From assembly GCF_001682855.1 (NCBI RefSeq), contig NZ_MAQW01000001.1, positions 578,443 to 642,442 of the forward strand: a DNA stretch of 64,000 nucleotides, in the 5' to 3' direction. This document shows, piece after piece, positions 1 through 8,661 of this stretch. The DNA is from Bacillus sp. FJAT-27264 (GTDB lineage: Bacteria; Bacillota; Bacilli; Paenibacillales; Paenibacillaceae). The notes under the pieces are model-generated. The model was not told where the DNA came from, ran no database searches, and was given only the letters and a program-made list of their open reading frames with translations. The position numbers and the translations under genes are program-made. The first letter of the stretch is position 1; every line of letters begins with the position of its first letter.

Positions 1-707
1 GCCATCTCATTGAAATTAGACCCCAGGATGCCGATCTCATCCCTTGATTTCAGACGTACGCGCTCCGAGAAATCTCCTTGCGCAATGACTTTCGCCGTAC
101 GGTTCAAGCGGTCAATCGATCTGGTCAGTCCTCTGCTCACGAAGAACATAATGGCCATAAACAGAAGACAAGCACCCAAGTCAACCTTGGCAAAAAAACT
201 GTACTGATCTATGCGGTCCTGATATACCGGAGTAACATCCTTCATATAGGTGAATACATATTTTTTATGATTAATATCAGTAATGTTCGAAGTAAATAGT
301 ATCGTCCGGGCATCGATCTCCCGCAAAATATAATGAATGCTGTCATCATCCAGATTGTTCAGTTCGCTCCGTTCGGCGGGCATTGGAAAATCGGAGTTAT
401 TGAACACCGTACGCTGTGAATCATCCGTAATATCCATATAAACGCCCTGATCGCTGTTCTTGTCCACAAATTCATTAGCAATACGCGTCAAGACCGTCTT
501 CTCATAATCAATCGAATCATAGATTCGCAGAATCGGCACGATGGCGTCCACGCTGGAATGAATGCTCATGTTCTGACTTAGGGCCACGTTGATCGCCTGT
601 CCCAGCATTTTGTTGTGACTGCGCTCAATGACCATAATAGAGGCGACGTTAAAGATAATGACAAACACGAGGATCGAGAACAGATATATTTTCTGCCAAA
701 ACTTCAT
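1..707 (-). CDS. Sensor histidine kinase, N-terminal part (runs off the left edge)
   Basis: Partial gene whose 3' part, including the catalytic core, lies outside the window. The start ATG (705-707) begins MKFWQKIYLFSILVF. A membrane segment covers roughly residues 5-25, followed by an extracytoplasmic sensor region of about 130 residues and a second membrane segment. A HAMP linker follows (ending near ...SRDEIGILGSNFNEMA), which is where the window stops. The gene follows the response regulator by 3 bases, and its GGAGG ribosome site lies inside the end of that gene, so the two are translated together. This layout is standard for class I membrane kinases paired with OmpR-family regulators. 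The signal sensed cannot be read from this part. Confidence 0.85.
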   Translation of the reverse strand, partial: MKFWQKIYLFSILVFVIIFNVASIMVIERSHNKMLGQAINVALSQNMSIHSSVDAIVPILRIYDSIDYEKTVLTRIANEFVDKNSDQGVYMDITDDSQRTVFNNSDFPMPAERSELNNLDDDSIHYILREIDARTILFTSNITDINHKKYVFTYMKDVTPVYQDRIDQYSFFAKVDLGACLLFMAIMFFVSRGLTRSIDRLNRTAKVIAQGDFSERVRLKSRDEIGILGSNFNEM

Positions 708-710
708 CCA

Positions 711-1367
711 TCAGTCCTCCAGCCTGTACCCGATTTTGTAGATGGTCTTAATCTGTTCCTGTAAATTCAGCTTTTTGCGCAACGATTTAATATGCATATC
801 TACCGTTCGGGTTTCCCCGTAATAATCCCCGCCCCATACTTTATCCAGGAATTGTTCCCGCGTCAGCGCGATATTCTTGTTCTTGAGCAGGACCACCAGC
901 AGATCATACTCCTTCGGTGTCAGTTCCACAGGTGCTCCTTGAATCACTACTTCTCTTTTATCAAGATCCACTTGAACGTGCTGAAACTCCATCATCCTGT
1001 CTTCATGACCATATCTGCGCAGCACCGTCTCAATACGGGCCAGTAGTTCAATGGCTTCAAAGGGCTTAACCATATAATCATCCGCGCCGAGCTTCAGGCC
1101 GTTCACTTTATCGTAGACCGAGTTTTTCGCTGTCAAAAAGATTACAGGAATCCCGTAAGGCTTGATTCTCTCCATCAGCTCAAACCCACCCAGATGGGGA
1201 ATCATCACATCCAGCAAAATCAAATCGAACTTCTCCCGCTTAAGCACCTCCAGCGCTGCGAGCCCGTCGTATACCTCAGTGGTGGCATAGTTCACGAGAT
1301 TGAGGTTCATCTTAATTATTTTGGATATGTGAACATCGTCTTCAACGATCAGTATCTTCTTATTCAT
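711..1367 (-). CDS. OmpR/PhoB-family response regulator
   Basis: About 218 residues: an N-terminal receiver domain (KILIVEDD acidic pocket, phospho-acceptor Asp in LILLDVMIP, conserved Thr in FLTAK and Lys in MVKPF) and a C-terminal winged-helix DNA-binding domain (ELTPKEYDLL ... GGDYYGETRTVDMHIKSLRKKL). The frame stays open upstream to 1400. The Met at 1367 is preferred because AGGAG lies 10 bases before it, and the protein then starts directly at the receiver fold. It is co-transcribed with, and lies 3 bases ahead of, the histidine kinase at the left edge, its presumed phosphodonor. Target genes are not identifiable here. Confidence 0.9.
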   Translation of the reverse strand: MNKKILIVEDDVHISKIIKMNLNLVNYATTEVYDGLAALEVLKREKFDLILLDVMIPHLGGFELMERIKPYGIPVIFLTAKNSVYDKVNGLKLGADDYMVKPFEAIELLARIETVLRRYGHEDRMMEFQHVQVDLDKREVVIQGAPVELTPKEYDLLVVLLKNKNIALTREQFLDKVWGGDYYGETRTVDMHIKSLRKKLNLQEQIKTIYKIGYRLED

Positions 1368-1509
1368 CTGTATCATTCTCCTGAAGGGTTCTATAGTCAT
1401 AATTCTACCTGATTATATATGATTAAGCTCGCAACCGAAACAACACCCCTGGGAAGGATTATGGTAAAATAATGGGAATAGATCCTATCAAAGAAGGGGG
1501 TTCTTTCAC

Positions 1510-1848
1510 ATGAACAAGAAATATCTCTTGGGGATTGCGGCACTTTTGGCTGTTATGGTTATCTTTTCAACCTATAATCTCAAGCGTGAGCCAGACAATG
1601 ATAATGTAATCTCCTTGCACAAGCTACACACGTTGGCCCAAAAAGGAGAGCATTTAAAGTGGTCGGATTTTGAGGGTTATCCTTTTGAAGATATCGGTTC
1701 CGGGTTATATATCCGTAAATATGAAGTGGAAGGCGGAAGTCATTTATTGCTTAGCGGTGGAAGCACAGATCTTGCCCCAATGAGCATAAATTTGATCAAG
1801 ACAAACGGGGAGCGGATCGATATCCGGTATGAGGAGATTAGTGGTTGA
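1510..1848 (+). CDS. Small membrane-anchored hypothetical protein
   Basis: 112 residues preceded by a GAAGGGGG ribosome site. Residues 5-22 form a single hydrophobic segment (ILG-like, LLGIAALLAVMVIF) without a lipobox Cys. That points to an N-terminal anchor or uncleaved signal with the remainder outside the membrane. The outer part is a small mixed alpha/beta-looking domain ending in DIRYEEISG. I do not recognise the family. It stands alone, divergent from the two-component genes on its left and followed by a 390-bp gap holding a structured repeat. Confidence 0.7.
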   Translation: MNKKYLLGIAALLAVMVIFSTYNLKREPDNDNVISLHKLHTLAQKGEHLKWSDFEGYPFEDIGSGLYIRKYEVEGGSHLLLSGGSTDLAPMSINLIKTNGERIDIRYEEISG

Positions 1849-1910
1849 CGGTACCGATAGCGGGTCGCTACGGATTCGAAGGGTTCTTACGATCGCTGTT
1901 AAGCCCCGTG

Positions 1911-2220
1911 TAATTAACGGCATTTTCGTACCTTAAATCCTCTGTAGCTAAGGGTTATTGGAGATTAAGTGCAATATTGTACCTTAAATCTTCCAGAATA
2001 CCCCGTCCAGCGTGTTTTTTCAAAAAATAAGATACAATAATGCCCTTATTTTCCTCATTTGCCTATATTAAAGGAAAATAAGGTACAAAAATGCTGTTAA
2101 TTGGGGAGGTAGCCCCTCTTTTTCACTGTTAAGCCGACTGATGAAGGGGAATATATCGCTTCCAGTGGTTGGAAATCTGTCGACAGTCTAAGTTACAGTG
2201 CTTTCCTATGGAAAGCTAGC
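1911..2220. repeat. Structured intergenic repeat, copy 1
   Basis: About 310 bp of non-coding sequence that matches 49093-49394 along almost its whole length in the same orientation. The matches start at TAATTAACGGCATTTTC and run to the GTGCT...TTTCC.ATGGAA block. Inside are four copies of one 18-20 bp motif. Two read GCAtttTcGTACCTTAAATC (1920-1939 and 1971-1990). Two are in the opposite orientation, AATAAGRTACAAWAATGC (about 2026-2043 and 2077-2094). The outer and inner pairs could therefore form nested stems. An 11-bp perfect stem CCTTATTTTCC/GGAAAATAAGG closes around 2044-2083. No ORF fits. It fills most of the gap 1849-2239. Confidence 0.8.
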
Positions 2221-2239
2221 AGGTAAGCCTGTATTTCAA

Positions 2240-3244
2240 TCAAATTTCTTCGTTCAGCCATTGCTCAATTTCATCTACCTTTTCCGAGTATCGTTTAATA
2301 GCGTTGATCGTCCCTGAGACTTGTTCAGTTCCTAACTGCTGTTCTTTTTCATCCGTACATTCTATCCATAACGACCGCTTCAAGCTATATTCCAGCCAGT
2401 CTAATTTTCCTAAAAAACCGTTCGCTAAAACCGTGCTCCAATTGGCTTGCAGTGTTCCGCCCTTCCTTCTATAGCCGCTTAAAAAAGCAAAGAATCTTTG
2501 CTTATCTACCTCCCCATGCTCATCTTCAGACCAATACAAAGCCGTTTCAATTAAATCTTGCATAGGGTTTCTATAGCCTGCTGATTCCCAATCAATCAGG
2601 ACGGGTTGATCTTGGTTCCACAACACGTTTTTGGAGTCTAAATCCCCATGACTAACAACCATACTTTGCGTAAGAAGTTTGGCAGATTCGATGGCTAAAT
2701 TATCCCAAGCTTTAAGCTTATCGAGGGTTTCCAGCAGGAGGCCAACCCATTCTGAATGACTTTCCTCTCCTTTGTCCAAATAGAAATTCCAGTCTATCAG
2801 CTGCCGAACCTCTGAGTGGTTATCCCCTAGATTCAATGCTGAAAAATCGGTTCTATGTATATCTGCCAGTATGGAACCTATTTTCTTACAATGGCTTATT
2901 TGTATTTCATCAGGCTTCAGACTCCTGCCCGGTATCCAATCAAATACAAGATAGAACTGTTGACCCACTTGCTGAATTGAAGCTCCATGGTATTGTTTAG
3001 CTGGTAGTCCCGGGATTTGAGCTGCGGCGGCTGCGTTAGCAATGTGTTCTGATCTCACATAATTCTGCATAGCCGTTGGTCTGCGCATGATTTCCGGGTT
3101 CAATGCTTTAATAACATATTTCCCAGTTGTCGTCACAACCTCCACCATTCGGTGCATCAACCCGCCTGCCAACGCCACAGGACCCTTCACGATCTCCCCA
3201 AGCTGTAGATTACTACATAGTGTCTCAATTTGTTGATCTTTCAT
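2240..3244 (-). CDS. APH-family phosphotransferase (aminoglycoside/choline kinase fold)
   Basis: About 334 residues with the kinase-like fold of the APH family. The Brenner-type catalytic loop is VVSHGDLDSKNVLW (His-Gly-Asp with the downstream Asn), followed by the metal-binding Asp in PVLIDWESAGYRNP. An N-terminal segment TGKYVIKALNPE carries the likely nucleotide-contacting Lys. Such enzymes phosphorylate small hydroxylated substrates (aminoglycosides, choline, homoserine, fructosamine). The substrate here cannot be read from sequence. The ATG at 3244 is preferred over an in-frame GTG at 3256 because AGGTG lies 9 bases upstream. It is probably monocistronic; the MFS gene upstream has its own terminator. 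Confidence 0.8.
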   Translation of the reverse strand: MKDQQIETLCSNLQLGEIVKGPVALAGGLMHRMVEVVTTTGKYVIKALNPEIMRRPTAMQNYVRSEHIANAAAAAQIPGLPAKQYHGASIQQVGQQFYLVFDWIPGRSLKPDEIQISHCKKIGSILADIHRTDFSALNLGDNHSEVRQLIDWNFYLDKGEESHSEWVGLLLETLDKLKAWDNLAIESAKLLTQSMVVSHGDLDSKNVLWNQDQPVLIDWESAGYRNPMQDLIETALYWSEDEHGEVDKQRFFAFLSGYRRKGGTLQANWSTVLANGFLGKLDWLEYSLKRSLWIECTDEKEQQLGTEQVSGTINAIKRYSEKVDEIEQWLNEEI

Positions 3245-3321
3245 TGTTATATTCACCTCACCTCATTAATTCTGGATGAATATTACAATCCCCTGCCCGC
3301 TGGTTCAATAAAGCCTTTAAT

Positions 3322-3350
3322 AAAAAAACTCCTGCACATGGCAGGAGCCT
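3322..3350 (-). terminator. Intrinsic terminator of the MFS gene
   Basis: Read on the minus strand, CTCCTGC and GCAGGAG form a 7-bp stem around a 5-base loop, followed by seven T residues. It lies 50 bp after the MFS stop codon and before the phosphotransferase start. Confidence 0.85.
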
Positions 3351-3400
3351 CATCCATTTTACTGGACCGTTTCTTAAATTGGACAACGATCCTGTCATAT

Positions 3401-4612
3401 CTACACCGTCTGTGCTCTGTTCCCTCGCTTGTTTAACACACGATACAGCTTGTAATACACCCATACGGCATTGATTAATAGCAAGGAACTAGTCACGAAA
3501 AAGACATAGTGAATACCAAACCAAGCTGCCACCTGACCACCCAGCACAGCGCCACCGAACGTTCCCAAATACCCTGCCGACATATTAAAACCGAACACTC
3601 TGCCTGTCAGTGCAGACGGTGTGATCTTCTTAACCAGGATATTGACGGAGGGAACCAGTCCCCCAGCGGCTAATCCCAATAAGAAACGAAGCACCATCAA
3701 CTGCCAGGGAGTCGTGACAAACGCCTGTGGGATGAAGATCAGTCCTGCCGCAACTAAGGCTACGAGTATCACCTTATGCGCGCCGATTTTATCCGACAGC
3801 TTCCCGAGTCTTGGGGCGGCGACGATGTTCGCCAATCCCGAGGCTGAGAACGTCAGCCCAGCCAGGAGTGCAATATGCGCACCATTACCGGAAAGATGAG
3901 TGATGTACACGGTTATGATTGGCTCAACAGAATACAGGGCCACCGTCAACACAAAGAACGTCACGAACAACGTAAGGGTTAGACTTTTCTCAGGCACCGC
4001 GCGCCAGACTTCCTTCATCCCAAGCGTTGCTTTGTCCTCGCGCTGAAAGGATTCTTTCACGAATAAAGCCGTCGTTATAAAGGCCACAAGCATGAGCGCA
4101 CCTGTTATGAAAAAAGAGTCCTGCAGCCCAAAATTCTCCGCGATAAAACCGCCGATCGTCGGCCCTATCAATGAGCCAGCAATACTGGCTGTTGAAAGTG
4201 TACCCAGCGCCCAGCCTGCATGCTCCTTGTCGGTTTGGGTAGCAATCAATGTCGTACAAGCGGTGCTATAACCGGTAATCGTCCCCTGCAATAAGCGCAG
4301 TCCAATCAACACATAGACATGGTGAGCAAAACCCATGCAGCCCACAACAATCGCCATTCCGAGACTCGCCCGTAGAAGCATCGGTTTGCGCCCGAACTTG
4401 TCGGCGGCCTTCCCCCAGATCGGGGAGAAAATGGCGGAAACGATGAAAGTAATCCCGAACGCAAGCCCGGAATATTGCGCAATGGCATCGGGATTTTGAA
4501 CCCCAAGATGCTTGATGTAGAGCGGCAATACCGGGGCAATCTGACTCATCCCCACACCGGTGACGAACATTCCGAACCAGCATACCCAGAGATTTCTTTT
4601 CCAATTTAACAT
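3401..4612 (-). CDS. MFS multidrug efflux transporter (DHA1 type)
   Basis: 403 residues with 12 predicted membrane segments. Major facilitator motif A is present between segments 2 and 3 (GKAADKFGRKPMLL), and motif C-like Gly/Pro residues are found in segment 5 (SIAGSLIGPTIGGFIAE). The second half repeats the fold (APRLGKLSDKIGAHKVI). These marks are typical of drug:H+ antiporters such as the NorA/Bmr/YfmO group, but they do not fix the substrate. The start has an AGGAAGG ribosome site 8-9 bases upstream. It is transcribed alone, with its own terminator. The AraC gene to its right is on the same strand but separated by about 100 bp. Confidence 0.85.
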   Translation of the reverse strand: MLNWKRNLWVCWFGMFVTGVGMSQIAPVLPLYIKHLGVQNPDAIAQYSGLAFGITFIVSAIFSPIWGKAADKFGRKPMLLRASLGMAIVVGCMGFAHHVYVLIGLRLLQGTITGYSTACTTLIATQTDKEHAGWALGTLSTASIAGSLIGPTIGGFIAENFGLQDSFFITGALMLVAFITTALFVKESFQREDKATLGMKEVWRAVPEKSLTLTLFVTFFVLTVALYSVEPIITVYITHLSGNGAHIALLAGLTFSASGLANIVAAPRLGKLSDKIGAHKVILVALVAAGLIFIPQAFVTTPWQLMVLRFLLGLAAGGLVPSVNILVKKITPSALTGRVFGFNMSAGYLGTFGGAVLGGQVAAWFGIHYVFFVTSSLLLINAVWVYYKLYRVLNKRGNRAQTV

Positions 4613-4716
4613 GATGATAGGCCTTCCTTCTGTCTGAACTGCAACTATTGTGAAATACCGCTTTACAATAATGACCTCATATTAACAGTCGGATTGGCTT
4701 TCCACCATGCATTATT

Positions 4717-5547
4717 TTAGATCACAAGGACATTTTTGCTGTAATATTCTGAGGGACTGATCCCTTCGAGTTTTTTGAATATTCTGCTGAAATAGAATTC
4801 ATCCGTGAACCCAAGACACTGTGCAACCTCTCTGATCTTTCTGTCACCCTCTAGAATCATTTCTTTAGCCTTGTCGATTTTCAGCTTATTAAAGAACTCT
4901 ATAATGGAATATCCGGTAATTTCCTTGAACGTCCTGGATAAATAGGTTGGGGATAGCTGGACCAAATCTGACAGTTGACCCAATGTTACCCTGGAATTTA
5001 TATTTTGATGCATAAAGGCAATGATTTTTTCTACTTTCAAGGAAGTCGCATAATTCTGATGATGCTTACCGGTGCTCTGATAAATACCAATTAGCAATTG
5101 CTGGAACAGCGTCTTGGTCATAAACTCATATCGTGGCAGTTTCGCATTCCAGCTTTCCACCAATTTTTTAAAAGCATCTTCAATTTGATAATAATCCTGT
5201 AAATGTTGTCCTTCTTGCAGGGGGAGCATGCTCTTCGCATCGCCAATCGTCCAGGTATCTTCATCAAAGCCCACGTGAGCATAGCTGAAATGTACAGACA
5301 TAAAGCAAAAGGGGTCTTCAGCATCTAACACTATAGTTTGCAAGACTCCAGAACCAATATAGAAGAGCATACCTTCTTTGATCTGAAATTCTTTTTTGCC
5401 AATCTTAATATGCCCGCTCCCTCCAGTCACCAGAATTAGCTCATGATGGTTAAGGGTTCTCGTTTTCTTGCGGAACGTTCTATTGGGTTCATTTCCTTTC
5501 CTGGAATTGCAATAATGAATGTGAAAAAAGAGATTATTGATCTTCAT
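4717..5547 (-). CDS. AraC-family transcriptional regulator
   Basis: About 276 residues. The N-terminal half is a cupin-like ligand-sensing barrel (LNHHELILVTGGSGHIKIGKKEFQIK...). The C-terminal hundred residues hold the two AraC helix-turn-helix motifs (VTLGQLSDLVQLSPTYLSRTFKEITG and IREVAQCLGFTDEFYFSRIFKK). The Met at 5547 is chosen because GGAGGGAATT lies directly ahead; the open frame extends upstream without a comparable site. It is divergent from uppP with 110 bp between the starts, so uppP is a plausible target. The ligand is unknown, although such N-terminal domains usually bind sugars or small metabolites. Confidence 0.88.
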   Translation of the reverse strand: MKINNLFFHIHYCNSRKGNEPNRTFRKKTRTLNHHELILVTGGSGHIKIGKKEFQIKEGMLFYIGSGVLQTIVLDAEDPFCFMSVHFSYAHVGFDEDTWTIGDAKSMLPLQEGQHLQDYYQIEDAFKKLVESWNAKLPRYEFMTKTLFQQLLIGIYQSTGKHHQNYATSLKVEKIIAFMHQNINSRVTLGQLSDLVQLSPTYLSRTFKEITGYSIIEFFNKLKIDKAKEMILEGDRKIREVAQCLGFTDEFYFSRIFKKLEGISPSEYYSKNVLVI

Positions 5548-5657
5548 AATTCCCTCCATTGACGCTGATGGACTGTCATGTGGCACTAAGGTTCTATTGT
5601 CATCCCCCCAACAAGTACGATATGATGACAAAGATTACAAATATATTGGGAGGTAAA

Positions 5658-6470
5658 ATGGAAGATATTATACTGTGGCTAAAATACTTGTTTCTAGGAA
5701 TTGTTCAAGGGGCAACAGAGCCCATCCCCGTTTCTTCAAGTGGACATCTGATTATCGCACAAAAACTACTAGGATTAAAACAGAACGGATTGTCATTTGA
5801 AATCTTGACGAACACGGCTTCACTGATCGCGATTTGCTTTATTTTCCGAAAAGATATTGCAAGACTCATCGGTGGATTCTTTGGATTCATTCGCACCCGC
5901 AAACCGGAATACAAGTCGGATTTCCTCTTTTCTTTGTATGTCGTTATCGGCACTTTGCCCGCGGTAATCGTGGCCGCATTGTTCAAAGATCAGATTGAGG
6001 AAATATTCTCCTCCGTGCACACGGTTTCCATTGCTTTGCTCGTTACGGGTGTTGCCCTGTGGCTAATTCGTAATCTTCGTGGCCGCAAACAGGATGGTGA
6101 TTTAAAAGCACGGGATGCGGTTCTGGTTGGTCTTGCTCAAGCAGTCGCTCTTATTCCGGGCATTAGCCGCTCTGGGGCAACCGTCATCTCCTCCATCGCT
6201 GTGGGGATGAAGCAGGAAACGGCATTAAGATTTTCGTTCATGCTCTATATTCCTGTTAGCTTAGGCGGACTGGTGCTGGGAGTATCCGATATTGCCCATG
6301 ATCCGAACCGCTCAGCCTTGGCTATTCCCTACATAATCGCGTTTATTACTACGCTAATTGTGACTTATTTCTCGATGCGTTGGTTTATGGGAATTATGGC
6401 CAAAGGGAACTTGAAATACTTCTCATATTACTGCTTCGTAGCCGGCATATTACTCCTTATTTTCATGTGA
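5658..6470 (+). CDS. uppP: Undecaprenyl-diphosphatase (UppP/BacA)
   Basis: 270 residues, very hydrophobic, with 7-8 membrane segments. UppP dephosphorylates undecaprenyl diphosphate, recycling the lipid carrier for cell-wall synthesis; high dosage gives bacitracin resistance. Both signature regions are present: [16 protein letters not shown] near residue 15 (catalytic Glu and the Ser/His cluster) and [10 protein letters not shown] near residue 160. The Pro after the Glu is a variant of the more common TEFLP form. GGGAGG precedes the ATG at 5658. It is divergent from the AraC regulator and followed by a strong terminator. It may be a regulated paralogue rather than the housekeeping copy. Confidence 0.92.
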   Translation: MEDIILWLKYLFLGIVQGATEPIPVSSSGHLIIAQKLLGLKQNGLSFEILTNTASLIAICFIFRKDIARLIGGFFGFIRTRKPEYKSDFLFSLYVVIGTLPAVIVAALFKDQIEEIFSSVHTVSIALLVTGVALWLIRNLRGRKQDGDLKARDAVLVGLAQAVALIPGISRSGATVISSIAVGMKQETALRFSFMLYIPVSLGGLVLGVSDIAHDPNRSALAIPYIIAFITTLIVTYFSMRWFMGIMAKGNLKYFSYYCFVAGILLLIFM

Positions 6471-6491
6471 GTACCTATCCAACTACAACTT

Positions 6492-6548
6492 CGACCCTCA
6501 TGCAGACCCTTGTGATTACAAAGGCCTGCATGAGGGTCGGTTGTTTTT
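6492..6548 (+). terminator. Intrinsic terminator after uppP
   Basis: A 14-bp inverted repeat CGACCCTCATGCAG / CTGCATGAGGGTCG around a 20-base loop, followed by GTTGTTTTT. It separates uppP from the convergent NERD gene. Confidence 0.85.
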
Positions 6549-6596
6549 AGGCGTATTTTTATAGGCATGTTTTAATAATCGAGCTAGGCTGGCCCA

Positions 6597-7310
6597 TTAA
6601 TGAGATTGTTTTATCTTTCCAATATGCGCTGCTCTTAATGCGGCATCTTGAATATTCGCATTTGCAATACTATCATAAATCTTCTGAATCTGATCCGTTG
6701 TGAGTAAGGGTGTAGCCGATGTCTGACGAAGTCGATTCATCTTGCGATCGATAAACTCGGAAAGCTCTGTGTCATACACAATTAATTCATTGGATTCTAT
6801 TTTTCTTAAATCTGGATCAATACTAAATCGGCAGCGCAACGTAAAGGAAATCATAGATATGTAAGTTAACCCGGGAAATCCGTGCAAGACCAACTCCAGA
6901 GCCTTCATGTGTCCATAATTCTGCCTCAAGGGATTGTACATATTGAATCTATTGCTTACGCGCCAATACTTGTCAGACCGGGTTCCTTTGATCTCGCCAT
7001 TATAGTTTTTAGTCTCAATGACGAAAAGGCCGTACGGTGAAATAACAACATGGTCGATTTGGGAGTACCTGGTCTGAGATTTAGGATTTGGGATCATAAT
7101 ATCGCTAATGTATTTCGTTTCTTTAGGCAGCTGATCCAGTTGAATGTTAATCTTATATTCCCCAAGTTCACCTATTCTGGAGGCTTCGATGCTCCGGGCT
7201 TTTGCCTCTTTTGGCGCATTTGGCCTCGTGGATACTTTGGAGTTGGATGCCTTCTGTGGGCTGGTAGGTTTGCTGGTAGGTTTGAACCATTGTTTTAATT
7301 TCGTGAACAT
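6597..7310 (-). CDS. NERD-domain protein (nuclease-related)
   Basis: 237 residues. After a low-complexity Lys/Ser/Pro-rich N-terminal 40 residues comes a NERD domain with its diagnostic core: SQIDHVVISPYGLFVIETKNYNGEIKG carries the Asp and Glu-x-Lys of the PD-(D/E)xK-like nuclease fold (about residues 95-120). NERD proteins are presumed to act on nucleic acid, but their substrates are poorly known. It lies 12 bp after the FlaR-like kinase on the same strand and is probably the last gene of that transcript. It ends convergent with uppP. A DNA-processing role is inferred from the family only. Confidence 0.82.
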   Translation of the reverse strand: MFTKLKQWFKPTSKPTSPQKASNSKVSTRPNAPKEAKARSIEASRIGELGEYKINIQLDQLPKETKYISDIMIPNPKSQTRYSQIDHVVISPYGLFVIETKNYNGEIKGTRSDKYWRVSNRFNMYNPLRQNYGHMKALELVLHGFPGLTYISMISFTLRCRFSIDPDLRKIESNELIVYDTELSEFIDRKMNRLRQTSATPLLTTDQIQKIYDSIANANIQDAALRAAHIGKIKQSH

Positions 7311-7322
7311 ATTGAATTTCCC

Positions 7323-7838
7323 CTACCCTTTCTTTCTTTTAAATTCATTTAATACCCTCACCGCTTCCTTGGGCGTTTTTATGATGATAATTCGGGTTTG
7401 ATCGGAGTAGTTTCGAAGCTTATCCATTATTCCTGGCAGCCGGTCTCTTCTGAAATTCCAGCCATATTTTATAAATTGCCAATCGATCGACTCCGGACAT
7501 TCTTCATTCAAATCCGGCCTGCTCTTGCCATGATATTGGATCCTCCGCTTAATCACTCTGTAGGTAGTGATCCATGGAGACAAATCAAATAATACGATGA
7601 CATCAGCTGCCTGCATTCTAATATCTAGCGTTCTTCCATAATAACCATCGATGATCCATTCCTCTCGTTCCACTAAGTCTTTGATCAGGTCAACCCACTC
7701 TTCATTTGGTATCTGAATCCATCCCGGCTTCCAAAAGTACAAATCTAAATGATACACAGGCAGCTGCAATATTTCTCCCAGTTCTCTTGAAAACGTTGAT
7801 TTACCTGAACCATTGGAACCAATAATCATTATTTTCAT
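7323..7838 (-). CDS. P-loop nucleotide kinase, FlaR/adenylate-kinase-like
   Basis: 171 residues. The Walker A motif is at the extreme N-terminus (MKIMIIGSNGSGKSTFSREL), followed by the family-typical LPVYHLDLYFWKPGW and EEWIIDGYYGRTLDIRMQAAD segments. A lid-like basic stretch RVIKRRIQYHGKSRPD comes next. This matches the group annotated as DNA topology modulation protein FlaR, which are small adenylate-kinase-like proteins whose in vivo substrate is not established. The ribosome site is AGAAGGGATCTTAA before the ATG. It is followed after 12 bp by the NERD gene and preceded by the MgtE_N-CBS gene (39 bp), so it may ride on the magnesium transcript. Confidence 0.8.
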   Translation of the reverse strand: MKIMIIGSNGSGKSTFSRELGEILQLPVYHLDLYFWKPGWIQIPNEEWVDLIKDLVEREEWIIDGYYGRTLDIRMQAADVIVLFDLSPWITTYRVIKRRIQYHGKSRPDLNEECPESIDWQFIKYGWNFRRDRLPGIMDKLRNYSDQTRIIIIKTPKEAVRVLNEFKRKKG

Positions 7839-7877
7839 TTAAGATCCCTTCTCAGTAATTATGGTTTAATATGAAAA

Positions 7878-8642
7878 TTATACCACATCATCAAATGTTA
7901 CAATGCCCATAAGCTTGTTGTCGGGTGTCACTACAGGAACTGCAAGCAGACCGTATCTTTTAATAATCTCCACTATCTCTGTACGAGGTGCATCTGGGGA
8001 AGCCGCGATCAGCTTGGAGCTCATAAGATCCAGAATCAACTGCTCCATAGAAGCAACAATCAACTGCCGTAAGGAGACCACACCCAGCAAACGTTTGTTA
8101 TGATCCGTGACATACAGGTAATAAATCGTCTCTGCATCACTTGTCATTAGTCGCAAATCATTCAACACCTTCGTTACTGTATCCGCGCCGTCAATTGTAT
8201 AGATATCGGTTGTCATTAATGAACCCGCAGAGCCTTTAGGATAGGCAAGCAGGTGCTTAATATCCTCTGCTTCTTCTTTCTCCATGCGCTCAAGGAAAAA
8301 GTCCGCCTGTTTATGAGACAGCAGACCGAAGAAATCGGTAGCATCATCCGAAGGCAGATCGTTCAGCATCTCAACAGCGTACGTTTGATCCAGCTCCTGA
8401 ATGATATTCTTTTGCCGCGCCGGCGCCAGTTCACTGAAGATTTCTCCAAACTCAGCAGGCGATAGTAGCGTGTAGATCCGCTGGCGTCTCTGAAGATCCA
8501 GGGTGAGGAAGAAATCGGTCTGATCTGAGGGATGTAAATTCAAAAAATCCTTGCGAAATCCTTCCCGTTCGCCCTCTTTCAGCGCTTGAAGCATGTAATA
8601 AGTATATTCCTCACGGAATTTGTATTGATGCAGCTTGAGCAT
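7878..8642 (-). CDS. Stand-alone MgtE N-domain plus CBS pair (no transport domain)
   Basis: About 254 residues. Residues 1-130 are an MgtE_N superhelical domain (LSPAEFGEIFSELAPARQKNIIQEL ... LNDLPSDDATDFFGLL). Residues 135-254 are two CBS domains (AGSLMTTDIYTIDGADTVTKVL; RYGLLAVPVVTPDNKLMGIVTFDDVV). A stop follows immediately after DDVV, where a true MgtE would continue into the linking helix and five membrane segments. In MgtE channels this cytosolic part senses Mg2+ and closes the pore. As a separate protein it could be a Mg2+-dependent regulator of the neighbouring MgtC or MgtA. The ATG at 8642 is chosen for its AAGGAGG 7 bases upstream. It lies 19 bp after mgtC. Confidence 0.88.
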   Translation of the reverse strand: MLKLHQYKFREEYTYYMLQALKEGEREGFRKDFLNLHPSDQTDFFLTLDLQRRQRIYTLLSPAEFGEIFSELAPARQKNIIQELDQTYAVEMLNDLPSDDATDFFGLLSHKQADFFLERMEKEEAEDIKHLLAYPKGSAGSLMTTDIYTIDGADTVTKVLNDLRLMTSDAETIYYLYVTDHNKRLLGVVSLRQLIVASMEQLILDLMSSKLIAASPDAPRTEIVEIIKRYGLLAVPVVTPDNKLMGIVTFDDVV

Positions 8643-8661
8643 GTTCATTCCTCCTTTTCGC

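Noticed and set aside
6597..7310. NERD and FlaR-like genes as a defence system
   Set aside because: Neither family nor neighbourhood (magnesium genes, uppP) supports a phage-defence module; no partner genes are present.
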